Below, in pieces: positions 35,579-44,917 of a stretch of 64,000 nt of DNA. The notes below the pieces were generated by a model. The model was given only the letters and a program-made list of their open reading frames with translations. It made no database searches and was not told the DNA's origin. Source of the DNA: Acidobacteriota bacterium (GTDB lineage: Bacteria > Acidobacteriota > Holophagae > Holophagales > Holophagaceae). Both the position numbers and the translations under genes were made by a program. Location: NCBI GenBank assembly GCA_016213735.1, contig JACQZU010000023.1:1-64000 (forward strand). Reading direction: 5' to 3'. How positions within the stretch are numbered: position 1 is the first letter of the stretch; the number at the start of each line of letters is the position of its first letter.

Positions 35579-37129
35579 TCAGCCTGCGGGATTTCGGCCC
35601 CGCCATGCTAGCAGAAGGGCTCCGGCCCCCAGGAAGAGGAGGAGTCCCCGGCGCACCCAGGGGCTGCGGGCGGGGGTTCGCACCGGGCTCCAGGCCAGGG
35701 TGAAGGCATGTCCCGCCTCGGTCATCGGGGCGCCCCAGAGGGCCCACCGCCCATCCTCCCGGAAAACACCCGACTTCCCCGTGAGCGTGCAGCGCAGCAG
35801 GGGCACCCCCATTTCCACGGAGCGGAGGCGAATCTGGACCGCATGCAGGTCGGTGGCCACGCTCCGGTCGAACCACCCGTCGTTGGTGAGGTTGGCCAGC
35901 AGGTCCGCGCCGGCCAGGGCCACGCCCTCCTGAACCCGGACCGGCATCAGCGCCTCGCTGCAGATCAGCGGGTGGATGCGCAGGGTCCCCTGGGGCGTGG
36001 GCATCGCGAAGCTGCTTCCGGCGCCCAGTTCCCCCGGCTCGGCGCTTCCGAATCCGAGCACCCGGTCCAGCCACGCCCGCATCCCCGGGGGCCCCGGCAT
36101 CCGCTCCCCGAAAGGCATGGGTTCGGTCTTCGCCTGAACAAAGCTGGGCTGGCCCCCGGCCTCACCCCGCACCAGGTTGTAGCGCAGGGGATAGCGCTGG
36201 CCTTTCCATTCGGGCCGCCCGCCCTCGGATCCGAAGATCCAGGAAACCCCCCGCCGCCGGGCCTCTTCCTGGAGCCGGGGCTCGGGCGCGAAGTCGTCGC
36301 GCCCGAGCACGGCGCTTTCCGGCCAGAGCAACAAGGTGGCCACGCCCGGGCGGGGCAGGCGGCCGGCCAGAATCCGGTCGCTGCGTGCCCACATCTCCTC
36401 CTCCATGCCGAGGAGGCGTTCCCCGGGCGGGAAGTTGGGCTGGACCATCACCACGTCGATCATCCTTTCCGGACCGCGGGGCAACCCCATCCAGGCCCAG
36501 CCCAGTCCGAGCAGGAGTCCCGCGCCCAGCGCCAGGGGCCTGAGGGCCAAGGTCCAGCCGCGGCCTTCAGCCCGGAGGGAGGCGGTCGCCGCGGTGCAGC
36601 CCCACACGAGGGCCGACAGGCCGTAGGTGGTCACGAAGGCCGCGGCCCGGGCGAACCACGGGATTCCGGCCAGCGTGGAGCCCCAGCCCCACTGGTACAC
36701 GTGAAAGCCGAAAAGCTCCCAGGCCACCACCCCGCCCGCGGCCGTGAAGCCCGCGGCCCAGGCCCCGGCCCGCCGATGGGCCAGCCGGGCGAGGGCCACC
36801 ACCGCCAGAAGCCCGAGGGCCTCGTAGAGGTAGAAAAGGCTGGTGCCCAGGAGCGCGACGGCGTAGGGCTGGTTTCCCTTTACCTCGATGGTGCGGGCCA
36901 CCCAGGAGAAGACACCCATGAGGCTCAGGAAGATTCCCAGGTAGGTCCAGGCCAGGCGACGCCCGGAGAAGGAGGCCCGGAGCCAGAGATAGGGCAGCAC
37001 CGTGGAGAAGATCGCCTCCATCCATCCCAGGCCCGCGAAGGGGAAGCGCCAGCCCAGGAGGGCCACCCCGACGCCGAGGACCGTCCCCCCGAGGATCCGC
37101 CCGATGGATTCTCCCCTCTCCGCCCTCAC
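35579..37129 (-). CDS. lnt: Apolipoprotein N-acyltransferase
   Basis: A 516-residue inner-membrane enzyme that N-acylates lipoproteins. About seven hydrophobic segments fill the first 210 residues. The periplasmic nitrilase domain follows with the catalytic triad in LLWPESAV (Glu), QAKTEPMPFGE (Lys) and LICSEAL (Cys). One C-terminal transmembrane segment (LLLFLGAGALLLAW) closes the protein. GTG 37129 is chosen because GTGA overlaps the stop of the upstream methyltransferase gene exactly. It supports a diderm envelope with Lol transport. Confidence 0.92.
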   Translation of the reverse strand: MRAERGESIGRILGGTVLGVGVALLGWRFPFAGLGWMEAIFSTVLPYLWLRASFSGRRLAWTYLGIFLSLMGVFSWVARTIEVKGNQPYAVALLGTSLFYLYEALGLLAVVALARLAHRRAGAWAAGFTAAGGVVAWELFGFHVYQWGWGSTLAGIPWFARAAAFVTTYGLSALVWGCTAATASLRAEGRGWTLALRPLALGAGLLLGLGWAWMGLPRGPERMIDVVMVQPNFPPGERLLGMEEEMWARSDRILAGRLPRPGVATLLLWPESAVLGRDDFAPEPRLQEEARRRGVSWIFGSEGGRPEWKGQRYPLRYNLVRGEAGGQPSFVQAKTEPMPFGERMPGPPGMRAWLDRVLGFGSAEPGELGAGSSFAMPTPQGTLRIHPLICSEALMPVRVQEGVALAGADLLANLTNDGWFDRSVATDLHAVQIRLRSVEMGVPLLRCTLTGKSGVFREDGRWALWGAPMTEAGHAFTLAWSPVRTPARSPWVRRGLLLFLGAGALLLAWRGRNPAG

Positions 37130-37881
37130 CACCCCCCCCTGCGGGCGGCCTCGTAACAGGCGATCCCCGCGGCCACCGCCGCGTTCAGGCTCTCCACCCC
37201 CTGGACGGGGATGGCGAGGCGCTGCACGGCTTCCGGCACTTCCAACTGCGCCCAGCCGTGCCCTTCGTTCCCCACCAGGAGGCGCAGGGGGGCAGAAAGG
37301 TCGGCCTGGGCCAGGGGGAGTGCCCCCGGGGCCCCGTCGAGGGCGTACCACCGGGCGCCGTCCAGGGGCAATTCCGCGCAGCGGCGGACGGGGATGAGAA
37401 AGGCGGCTCCCATGGAGCCCCGGAGGGCCCGGGGGGAAAAGGGATCCGCGCAGCCCGGACCGAGGAGGGCTTCCTGGAAGCCGAAGGCCGCCGCAGCGCG
37501 GAGGATGGCCCCCAGGTTGCCGGGATCCTGCACGCCCCAGGCCCCCACCGTCCGGTGGGCCAGGGGTCCCTGGGGTTCAGGGCCCAGCTCGGCCACCAGG
37601 GCGTGGGGAGGGGGGCTGCCCGCCTCCCCCAGCTCCCGCATGAGGGCCTCCCCCAGCTCCCAGCAGTCCAGGGCCAGGGCCTTTTCCAGCGGGTGGGGCC
37701 GTGCTCCTTCCAGGCGGAGCCATCGAATCGGGCGGAGCCGTTCTCTCCCGGGCCCCGAACTGGCCCAGGCTTCGATGAGCTTGGTGCCCAGGAGGAGGGT
37801 GGTCCGGCGCTTGGGACCGGAGGGTCGGACCTCTTCCCTCAGGGCGCGGAAACGCGGGTTGGCCTTGCTGGTGAGCTGCAT
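37126..37881 (-). CDS. SpoU/TrmH-family RNA 2'-O-methyltransferase
   Basis: A 251-residue SAM-dependent RNA methyltransferase with the SPOUT knot. The three family motifs are VQDPGNLGAILRAAAAFG (about 117-134), LLVGNEGHGW (about 205-214) and VESLNAAVAAGI (about 231-242). The N-terminal region LTSKANPRFRALRE is the usual RNA-binding start of RlmB/TsnR-like enzymes. The target nucleotide is not assigned. ATG 37881 is preferred to GTG 37896. It is the first gene of a minus-strand run that continues through lnt, maf and the pan genes. Confidence 0.87.
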   Translation of the reverse strand: MQLTSKANPRFRALREEVRPSGPKRRTTLLLGTKLIEAWASSGPGRERLRPIRWLRLEGARPHPLEKALALDCWELGEALMRELGEAGSPPPHALVAELGPEPQGPLAHRTVGAWGVQDPGNLGAILRAAAAFGFQEALLGPGCADPFSPRALRGSMGAAFLIPVRRCAELPLDGARWYALDGAPGALPLAQADLSAPLRLLVGNEGHGWAQLEVPEAVQRLAIPVQGVESLNAAVAAGIACYEAARRGGW

Positions 37882-38004
37882 GGTGACGGGGGGCACAGGA
37901 TGGAAAGAAAGTGGCGGGGCGGGAGGCCTTCCACCTTACACTGTGCGCTGCCTTTCCCAGGAAAACGGCATTTCGGGAAACCCTTTCTCCACGGAGATCC
38001 CCGC

Positions 38005-40119
38005 ATGCAACCCTTCGTCCCCTCGGACCAGAACCTCAAGGAATTCTCCCTCCGGGCCGTCCTGATCGGCCTGGTGATGGCGGTGGTGCTGGGCAGTGCC
38101 AACGCCTACCTGGGCCTCAAGGCCGGCATGACCATCGCCGCCACCTACCCGGCGGCGGTCATCGGAATGGCCCTCATCAAGCTCATGAAGGGCACCATCC
38201 TTGAAGAGAACATGGCCCGGACGGTCGGCAGCATCGGCGAGTCCGTGGCGGCCGGGGCCATCTTCACCCTCCCCGCCTTCGTCATCAGCGGCCTCTGGCC
38301 CAAGTTCTTCACCCCCGGCAACTACCTGACCAGCTCCCTGATCATGTTCGCCGGTGGGGTGCTGGGCATCATGTTCGTGGCCCTGCTGCGGCGCGTGATG
38401 GTGGAGGACGCCGAACTGCCCTATCCCGAAAGCGTGGCCGCCGCGGAAATCCACAAGGCCGGGGCCAAGGGCGGCAGCGGGACCACGTTCCTCTTCGGCG
38501 CCATGGGCATCGGGGCGGTGATCCAGGCCCTGGTTCAGCTCTCCATCTTCGCCACCACCTGGGAGCACTTCGTCCGCTTCGGGGCCAACGTCATCAAGCT
38601 GGGCGGGAAGTTCAAGGCCCAGGTGGGCGGCGGCATGCTGCTCAGCAGCCCGGGCATCAGCCCTGCCTACATGGGCGTGGGCTACATCATCGGCCCCAAG
38701 CTGGGCGCCCTGAACTTCGCCGGGGGCGTCCTCGCCTGGGGGCTTCTGGTGCCCATCATCAGCTACTTCCTGGCCCCCGGGGCCATGCCCGCAGACGCCA
38801 CGGAAGCGGACTGGGTCTTCCTCTTCGGCCGCGTGTGGCGCGACATCGTCCGCCCCATCGCGATCGGAGGCATGCTCGTGAGCGCCTGCTTCACCCTCTT
38901 CCGGATGCGCAAGAGCCTGGGGGCTGGGCTCACCCGCTCGGTTTCCGACGTGAAGAAGGCCGCCGCCGGAGAGCACACCGTGGACCGGGTGAACAAGGAC
39001 CTCTCCTTCACCACGGTGCTGGGCGGGATCGGGTTCGCGGCGTTCGTCACCTTCCTCATCACCTGGCAGATCTTCCACGTCTCCCTGCTCGTCTCCCTGG
39101 TTACGGCCCTGGTGGTGGTCATCCTGGGCTTCTTCTTCGCGGCCATCAGCGGCTACCTGGTGGGCATCATGGGCTCGAGCAACAACCCCATCTCGGGATT
39201 GACCCTCACGGCCCTGGTGGTCACCGCCCTGGTGATGGTGCTGCTGGGCGTGAAGGGCCACGAGGGCGTCGCCGCCGTGCTGGGCGTCGCCGCCGTGGTC
39301 TGCGTCTCTGCCGCCGTGGCGGGCGAGATGCTCCAGGACCTCAAGGCCGGCTACATCCTGGGAGGGACGCCGTGGCGCATGCAGATCGGCGACATCCTGG
39401 GCGTGGCCCTCTCCGCCGCGGTCCTCTTCCTCCCGCTCATGGTGCTCCACGAGGGCGACATCAAGAAGTCCGCCATGGCCAAGGTAGGCAGCCTGGAGGC
39501 CCAGCAGGTCCAGACCGTGGCCGCCCCGGACGGCCGGAACTACACCCTCGCCGAGGTCAAGGCCCTGCCCCCCGACCAGAAGAAGGCCGTGCTCTCGCTG
39601 GACGCGGGCTTCGGCGGCAAGAGCATCAGCGCCCCCCAGGCAGGGCTCATGGCCCAGCTCTCCTCGGGCATCGTGGAGGGCAAGATGGCCTGGCCCCTCA
39701 TCATCGTGGGGATCCTCATGGGTCTGGGATTCATCCTGATGCAGGTGCGGAGCCCCATGCTGGTCTGCGTGGGCATGTACCTCCCGCTGGAGACCACGTT
39801 CGCCATCTTCCTGGGCGGACTGATCAAGGGCGCCGTGGATATGCTGGGGGCCAAGCGGGGACTCAACGAGGCCCAGAGGGTGCGCGTCGAGAACAATGGC
39901 GTCCTCCTGGCCGCAGGCCTCATCGCCGGCGAGGCGCTGGTGGGCATCGTCTTCGCGTTCCTCTCCTTCATGGAGGTTGACTACACCCTCATCAAGCAGC
40001 CCTCCATGTTCTGGATCAGCCTGCTCATCCTCGCCGGCATTGCGGTCTACCTCGTGAAGGTGCCCCTGGCCAACGCTGGCGAGGCCGACGAACCCGCGCC
40101 CCCCTCGGCCAACTTCTGA
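38005..40119 (+). CDS. OPT family oligopeptide transporter
   Basis: A 704-residue inner-membrane transporter with about 15 hydrophobic segments. The N-terminal signature is GSANAYLGLKAGMTIAATYPA in two pieces (about 31-51). SIGESVAAGAIFTLPAFVI, PYPESVAAAEIHKAG and MGSSNNPISGLT match the bacterial OPT subfamily. It probably imports oligopeptides or metal-chelate complexes, but the substrate is not predictable. A soluble loop around residues 485-555 (KKSAMAKVGSLEAQQVQ and following) is unusually polar. ATG 38005 has GGAG 8 nt upstream. A strong terminator follows. Confidence 0.9.
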   Translation: MQPFVPSDQNLKEFSLRAVLIGLVMAVVLGSANAYLGLKAGMTIAATYPAAVIGMALIKLMKGTILEENMARTVGSIGESVAAGAIFTLPAFVISGLWPKFFTPGNYLTSSLIMFAGGVLGIMFVALLRRVMVEDAELPYPESVAAAEIHKAGAKGGSGTTFLFGAMGIGAVIQALVQLSIFATTWEHFVRFGANVIKLGGKFKAQVGGGMLLSSPGISPAYMGVGYIIGPKLGALNFAGGVLAWGLLVPIISYFLAPGAMPADATEADWVFLFGRVWRDIVRPIAIGGMLVSACFTLFRMRKSLGAGLTRSVSDVKKAAAGEHTVDRVNKDLSFTTVLGGIGFAAFVTFLITWQIFHVSLLVSLVTALVVVILGFFFAAISGYLVGIMGSSNNPISGLTLTALVVTALVMVLLGVKGHEGVAAVLGVAAVVCVSAAVAGEMLQDLKAGYILGGTPWRMQIGDILGVALSAAVLFLPLMVLHEGDIKKSAMAKVGSLEAQQVQTVAAPDGRNYTLAEVKALPPDQKKAVLSLDAGFGGKSISAPQAGLMAQLSSGIVEGKMAWPLIIVGILMGLGFILMQVRSPMLVCVGMYLPLETTFAIFLGGLIKGAVDMLGAKRGLNEAQRVRVENNGVLLAAGLIAGEALVGIVFAFLSFMEVDYTLIKQPSMFWISLLILAGIAVYLVKVPLANAGEADEPAPPSANF

Positions 40120-40166
40120 GCGCCACAGACGCGGCCCCGCGACTCGATTTCCGGTGTTCAATCCTT

Positions 40167-40196
40167 GCTGCGGCGGCCCGCCCGCCGCAGCTTGTT
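40167..40196 (+). terminator. Terminator after the OPT gene
   Basis: GCTGCGGCGG (40167-40176), loop CCCGC, CCGCCGCAGC (40182-40191), then TTGTT. A perfect 10 bp stem. It separates the OPT gene from the PqqD-like gene, so the latter needs its own promoter or relies on readthrough. Confidence 0.75.
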
Positions 40197-40210
40197 CCAT
40201 GGAGTGAACT

Positions 40211-40660
40211 GTGGGCAACGAGGCCTTCCATTCCCTGATGCCCGAGCGCGCCCTGCCTTTCGAGACCGGGGACGACGGGCGGGTCACCGTGATTCGTCCC
40301 AAGGCCCTGGCTCCCCGATGGGCCTGGATCCTCCGCTTCCTGGGGAAACCCAACTACCGCGTCCGCCTGGATGAACGGGGCAGCTTCCTGTGGGGGCTCT
40401 GCGACGGATGCCACACCGTGGCAGAACTCGGCTGCGAGATGGCGGCCCGGTTCGGCGAAGAGGGAGGCGACCACCGGGAACGCAGCGCCGCCTTCGTCCG
40501 CGAACTCCTGAAGGGGGGCTTCCTCCGCCCCGCGCCGGCCCGGAGGGAGGAGCCTCCCGTGCGACCGGGCCCTGCTCAGGACCTCTTTCCGGGGCCTGAG
40601 CCTCCGGCCTCCGAGCGGCAGAGCCCCATGAAGGCCTCCGGGTTCACGACCCTGCCGTAG
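40211..40660 (+). CDS. PqqD-like (RRE-type) small protein
   Basis: A 149-residue protein starting at GTG 40211, with GGAG 8 nt upstream. The middle (about 52-105) reads VRLDERGSFLWGLCDGCHTV, then AELGCEMAARFG and AFVRELLKGGFL. This is the winged-helix pattern of PqqD-like peptide-recognition proteins. The first 50 residues (RVTVIRPKALAPRWAWILRF) are also seen in stand-alone members. No radical-SAM enzyme or precursor peptide is nearby, so a RiPP role is not supported. The last 85 nt overlap the convergent subtilase gene, and the proline-rich tail there is probably not functional. Confidence 0.75.
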   Translation: MGNEAFHSLMPERALPFETGDDGRVTVIRPKALAPRWAWILRFLGKPNYRVRLDERGSFLWGLCDGCHTVAELGCEMAARFGEEGGDHRERSAAFVRELLKGGFLRPAPARREEPPVRPGPAQDLFPGPEPPASERQSPMKASGFTTLP

Positions 40661-41922
40661 GGCATCTCCGTGGCGCTCTGGACCAGGAAGGTCCGGATCT
40701 GGGCCGGGGTGAGGGCGGGGTTGGCCTGGAATCCCAGGGCCGCCAGTCCGGCCAGCCAGGGGGCCCCCCAGCTCATGCCTCCCATGGGCGCGTAGGCGAA
40801 AGCGCCCGTCCCCAGGTGATGGGCGAAGGTCCTTCCGTCCCCGGGCACCAGCAAACCTCCCCCATAACTGCCCTTCGAGTAACCCTCCGGCCGTTCCCTG
40901 TCCCCGGCGGGAAGGGGGCGCAGCAAGCCCCACTCCAGGCCCATCCCCTTCCCGTCACAGGTGATCACCAGGACCCCTTCGGCCTCGGCCCTCGCCACCA
41001 GCGCGTTCCAGGCCGCGGCGTCCGGCGCGCTTCCGAATCCTCCGTAGGAAATGCTGACCACCCGGATCCTCGCCCCACCCGTCCGCTTGAGTTCCAGGAG
41101 CCGCTCCAGGGCCTGAAGGTAAAGTTTGTTGCCCAGGGCCGGGGACTTCCACATGGCCATGGCGACGTAATGGACCGTGGCCCCGGGAGCGACGCCGCAG
41201 GTCCTGCCCGCGGCGAGGCTGCTGACCGCCGGTCCGTGCATCTGGGGCTGGATCCCCGCGACCTCCAACTCCCCTGCCATTTTCAGGCGTCCCGCCACCT
41301 CGGGATGATCGGGCACCAGGGGCTGGTCGATGATGCCGATCTCCACCCCCCGCCCGTCGAGCCCCCGGGCGTGGAGGGCCCGTACCCCCAGGCCGGGGTT
41401 CCGCCCCTTTTCCATCAGGGCCAGGGGGTCGAAGCCTTCCGGCAGCCGTTCTTTGCCGGGCCACCGCGTCGAGGTGTCGAAGGGCAGAAGCCGCAGCCGT
41501 TCCCCCTCCTGGCGGAGATCGACCCTGGAGGCGTCCACGTTCTGGAGCCCGGTGAAGGTCCGGAGCTTCGCGAGGTCCTTTCCCTCCCGCAGCACGAGGA
41601 GATCCCCTGGCCGGGGCCCGCTCCATTCCCCCCGCACCTGCGCCTTGGCAAGGACGAAAGGGCCGTCCTTCCCCGCATCCCGCCAGAAAACCACCCTGGC
41701 CTCCGGGCCGTAGATCCAGGTGAGGATTTCCAGGCCCCCGTCCCGGCCCCGCTGCTCTTCCAGGGGGGCACCCAGGGCCTCCTTGATCTCCGGAGGTTCG
41801 CTGAGCCGCCAGGCCACCCGTCCCGAGGCCACGGCCGTGGCAAGCCTTTCCCCGAGGTCGGGACCTGCGGGGGGCCCGGCCACCAGGAGGGCGGGGACGA
41901 GTCCGAGGTAGGAAAATCGCAT
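40576..41922 (-). CDS. Secreted subtilisin-like (S8) serine protease
   Basis: A 448-residue protein with a signal peptide (MRFSYLGLVPALLVAGPPAG). An N-terminal region of about 170 residues may be a propeptide or lipoprotein-processing-like domain. The catalytic triad is D199 (IGIIDQPLVPDH), H229 (QMHGPAVSSLAAG) and S384 (GGMSWGAPWLAGL). The serine motif is GxSWGAP rather than the usual GTSMAxP, so the enzyme belongs to a divergent branch. ISYGGFG (about 291-297) supports the fold. It probably acts in the periplasm or outside. Its 3' end overlaps the PqqD-like gene. Confidence 0.82.
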   Translation of the reverse strand: MRFSYLGLVPALLVAGPPAGPDLGERLATAVASGRVAWRLSEPPEIKEALGAPLEEQRGRDGGLEILTWIYGPEARVVFWRDAGKDGPFVLAKAQVRGEWSGPRPGDLLVLREGKDLAKLRTFTGLQNVDASRVDLRQEGERLRLLPFDTSTRWPGKERLPEGFDPLALMEKGRNPGLGVRALHARGLDGRGVEIGIIDQPLVPDHPEVAGRLKMAGELEVAGIQPQMHGPAVSSLAAGRTCGVAPGATVHYVAMAMWKSPALGNKLYLQALERLLELKRTGGARIRVVSISYGGFGSAPDAAAWNALVARAEAEGVLVITCDGKGMGLEWGLLRPLPAGDRERPEGYSKGSYGGGLLVPGDGRTFAHHLGTGAFAYAPMGGMSWGAPWLAGLAALGFQANPALTPAQIRTFLVQSATEMPYGRVVNPEAFMGLCRSEAGGSGPGKRS

Positions 41923-42007
41923 GGGCTTGCTCCGGTTGAAGGGTGGGGGGAATCCGCGGGGCAGGCTTCCGCCCGGCCCCAGGATTACGCCCCAACCCTC
42001 CGTTCCC

Positions 42008-42454
42008 TTAGCGCGCCCACTCCAGGGAGTCCCGCTTGGCGAGGTAGTGGGCCCCGAGATCGAGGGCGAGGGCGCGATCGCACAGGTCCAGGGCCCCGTG
42101 GAAATCCCCCAGTTCGCCCCGGGCCTGGATGCCCCGCTCGAAACACGTCATGGCTTCGAGCATCCGGCGGAATTCGTGGGGAAAGGCCGCCTCCAGCTCT
42201 CCCAGTCCCTCCAGGGCCGTGGCCACGGAACGGGCACAGCCCTCCCAGTCCCCCAGGCGACCCTGGGCCTCTGCCAGGAGATCGTGGGCCACCGCCTTCA
42301 CGGCGTTGGGCAGGCTGGCCTGCTGCTCCAGGGTGCGCCGGAGATAGCTGGAGGCGGCCTGCGGCCCGTTGAAGGCGGCTTCGCGATGCCCCGCCAGGAG
42401 ATCGTCGAGGATCTCCCGCACGGACTTGCGGACGGGTTCGCTGCGCCTGGCCAT
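42008..42454 (-). CDS. Small helical (TPR-like) protein downstream of ftsZ
   Basis: A 148-residue cytosolic protein, rich in Ala, Leu, Glu and Arg, without signal peptide. It appears all-helical. The segments AHDLLAEAQGRLGDWEGCAR and FERGIQARGELGDFHGALDL have the spacing of two TPR-like hairpins ending in GDW/GDF. I do not recognise a named family. It begins 21 nt after ftsZ, so it is probably cotranscribed with the division genes. A role in division is inferred from position only. Confidence 0.7.
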   Translation of the reverse strand: MARRSEPVRKSVREILDDLLAGHREAAFNGPQAASSYLRRTLEQQASLPNAVKAVAHDLLAEAQGRLGDWEGCARSVATALEGLGELEAAFPHEFRRMLEAMTCFERGIQARGELGDFHGALDLCDRALALDLGAHYLAKRDSLEWAR

Positions 42455-42475
42455 GGGAGGTCCGGGGCCCCTCCC

Positions 42476-43687
42476 TCACTCCATGGGCAACCGGCCCTGG
42501 TTCAGCCGGATGATGGCGGGAACGTGCAGGTCGTCGGCCAGGTTCACCATTTCACCGCTGGGGGTCGGCGGCTGCTGCGGCAACAGCCGGGTCGGGGTGA
42601 GGGGCGGAAGCTCCGTGCTGGCGGGCGCCTCGCCGTAGATCCGTCCCGTGCTGACCGGGGGCGTCACCTGGGCGTCGGCGCTCTCGAGGGGACGGGGCGG
42701 CGTGAAGGCAGGCTCCATCCTTGCAAAGCCGGAGGCCAGGACGGTGACGAGCACCTTGTCTTCCAGTTCCGGCGCCTCCACGGTGCAGAGCTTGATGTTG
42801 GCCGCGCCCAGGTAGTGGTCACTGAGAAAGCCCATGGCGGTCTGGACCGCGGCCAGTTCCACCTGGTCCCAATCGGCCATCACCGAGACGATCACGTTGG
42901 TGGCCGGGCCGGTGGCGCCCCGTTCCAGGAGGGGGCTGTGGAGGGCGCGCTGCAGGGCATCCAGGATGGCCTCCTCCCCCCGGCCGTGGCCGGTGCCGAT
43001 GAGGGCCTCGCCGCCGTTCCGAAGCACGGCCTCCACGTCCGCGAAGTCCCCGTTGAGGGTGCCCGGACGGAGGATCAGGTCGGTGATGCCGCGCACGCCC
43101 TGGATCAGGACGCTGTCCGCCACGCGGTAGGCCTCCCGGACCGTGACCCGCTGCTCGCAGAGAGAAAGAAGTTTCTGGTTGGAGACGACGATCACGGTGT
43201 CGGCGGTGTTGAACAGGTTGTCCAGGCCCTGCTGGGCCTTCTCCAGCTTGCCGGCGCCCTCGTACTTGAAGGGCGTCACCACCACCGAGACCGTGAGGGC
43301 GCCGAGTTCCCGGGCGCAGCTGGCGACCACCGGGCTGGCCCCGGTGCCCGTGCCGCCGCCCAGGCCAGCGGTGATGAAGACCATGTCCGCGCCCTGGAGG
43401 TTGGCCAGGATGTCGTCCATGCTCTCCTCGGCCGCCACGGCCCCCCACTCCGCGTTGCCTCCCGCCCCCAGGCCCTTGCGGGACTTGGGTCCCAGGGGGA
43501 TGCGCACCTCGGCCTTGTTCTGGGCCAGGCTCTGCTGGTCGGTATTCATGGCAATGAACTGGACCCCCATCACGCCGCTCTCGATCATCCGGTTGAGGGC
43601 GTTGCAGCCCGCCCCGCCGACCCCGACGACCTTGATGTTGGCGCCGGGAAGGTGGACGGGGCTGGGAAGGAAGGGGATCTCGGCCAT
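42476..43687 (-). CDS. ftsZ: Cell division GTPase FtsZ
   Basis: The 403-residue tubulin homologue that forms the division ring. N-terminal IKVVGVGGAGCNALNRM (18-34), tubulin signature GGGTGTGASPVVA (about 110-122) and synergy loop NGDFADVEAVL are present. After about residue 320 comes a Pro/Thr-rich linker. The C-terminal VPAIIRLNQGR resembles the conserved peptide that binds FtsA and other anchors. Gene order murB-ftsQ-ftsA-ftsZ is standard, with ftsA ending 15 nt upstream. Confidence 0.96.
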   Translation of the reverse strand: MAEIPFLPSPVHLPGANIKVVGVGGAGCNALNRMIESGVMGVQFIAMNTDQQSLAQNKAEVRIPLGPKSRKGLGAGGNAEWGAVAAEESMDDILANLQGADMVFITAGLGGGTGTGASPVVASCARELGALTVSVVVTPFKYEGAGKLEKAQQGLDNLFNTADTVIVVSNQKLLSLCEQRVTVREAYRVADSVLIQGVRGITDLILRPGTLNGDFADVEAVLRNGGEALIGTGHGRGEEAILDALQRALHSPLLERGATGPATNVIVSVMADWDQVELAAVQTAMGFLSDHYLGAANIKLCTVEAPELEDKVLVTVLASGFARMEPAFTPPRPLESADAQVTPPVSTGRIYGEAPASTELPPLTPTRLLPQQPPTPSGEMVNLADDLHVPAIIRLNQGRLPME

Positions 43688-43702
43688 GGGGGCTCCGGTC
43701 GG

Positions 43703-44917
43703 TCAGAAGAAATTCTTGAACTTGCCCCAGAGGCCGTCGCCGCCGCGAGCCTTGGAGGCGCTTTCCTGGAGGTCCCGGGCCAGGCTCTTCACCGCCCCGA
43801 GGGCATTGGTGTAGAGGGGGTTGGCCGTGACCTGGGGCAGGCCCTGGATGCCGGAGACTCGGCCCAGCAGGACCCTGGGACGCTGAAGGACGTTCTGGGC
43901 CAGGATGGGCAGGTGGGGAAGGAGGGACCCGCCGCCCACGAGGTGGACGCCGCCGTGAAGTTCGTGGATGAGGCCGCTCCGGCCGATCTCCGCGAGAACC
44001 ATGTTGAGCAGCTCCACGGCGCGGGCGTGCAGGACTTCCGCAAGCTCCCGGCGGCTCACCTGCCGGCCCTCGTCCTCCAGCTCGATCATCTCCTCGGGGG
44101 GCACCTGGCTCGGAATGGCCGTGCCGTAGACCCGCTTGATGCGCTCCGCCACGCTGATGCCGCCCAGGTGCTTGGTGATCTCCAGGTCCCGGGTGAAGTG
44201 CATGCCGCCGATGGGGATCACCGCGGAGTGGAAGAGGGCCCCACGGAGGTACACGCCCAGGTGCGTGAGCTGGTCCCCGATGTCCACCACGACGGCGCCA
44301 TTCTCCGCATCCTCCCGGGAGAGGACCGCCTCGGCGCTGGCCAGGGGCGCGTAGTGGAGGGTCGCTCCCTGGAGCCCGCTCAGCTCCATGGCGCGACGGA
44401 TGTTCCCCAGCACTGGGGCAGGGGCCACGATGATCCGGACCTCCGCCTCCAGGCTCTCGCCCACCATGTTCACGGGGTTGCGGATGTCCCGCTGCCCCTT
44501 GATGTGGAACATCTGGGGCAGCCGGTGGAGGACCTGCTCCTCCTTGGCCAGCTTGCAGTTGCTCGTGGCCTGGTCCAGCACCCTGTCCCGGTCGCCCGGC
44601 GTGATGACCTTGTCGGCCCCCGAGATCGTGATCGAATCCCGGAGGTTCTCGCCCTTGAACTGCTTGCCCCCCACGCAGACCCGGATTCCCTCCAGGCGCG
44701 TCTGGCCCGCCGTCCGCATGGCCTCCTCCACGGCCCGGTTGATGGCCCGGGTGGTGAGTTCCATGTCGTTGATCTCGCCCTGCCAGATGCCCCCCTCGGG
44801 GCTGGCAAGGCTGGCGCCGGTGACGTTCAGGGCCCCGGATTCGTCCAGGAGGGCGAGCACCGCGACGATTTTGCTTGCACCGAGATCCAGACCCAGAAGT
44901 ACGGCGGGAAGCACCAT
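43703..44917 (-). CDS. ftsA: Cell division actin-like protein FtsA
   Basis: A 404-residue actin-fold ATPase that tethers FtsZ to the membrane. The phosphate-1 region is LLGLDLGASKIVAVLA near the N-terminus, the SHS2 region is RVCVGGKQFKGENLRDSITI and the adenosine region is VHLVGGGSLLP. The C-terminal GLWGKFKNFF is an amphipathic membrane-binding helix typical of FtsA. ATG 44917 (AGGA upstream) is chosen over ATG 44944. It is followed by ftsZ after 15 nt. Confidence 0.94.
   Translation of the reverse strand: MVLPAVLLGLDLGASKIVAVLALLDESGALNVTGASLASPEGGIWQGEINDMELTTRAINRAVEEAMRTAGQTRLEGIRVCVGGKQFKGENLRDSITISGADKVITPGDRDRVLDQATSNCKLAKEEQVLHRLPQMFHIKGQRDIRNPVNMVGESLEAEVRIIVAPAPVLGNIRRAMELSGLQGATLHYAPLASAEAVLSREDAENGAVVVDIGDQLTHLGVYLRGALFHSAVIPIGGMHFTRDLEITKHLGGISVAERIKRVYGTAIPSQVPPEEMIELEDEGRQVSRRELAEVLHARAVELLNMVLAEIGRSGLIHELHGGVHLVGGGSLLPHLPILAQNVLQRPRVLLGRVSGIQGLPQVTANPLYTNALGAVKSLARDLQESASKARGGDGLWGKFKNFF

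Noticed and set aside
40211-41922. RiPP biosynthetic cluster
   Set aside because: The PqqD-like protein and subtilase alone do not make a cluster. No precursor peptide, radical-SAM, YcaO or lanthipeptide enzyme is nearby.
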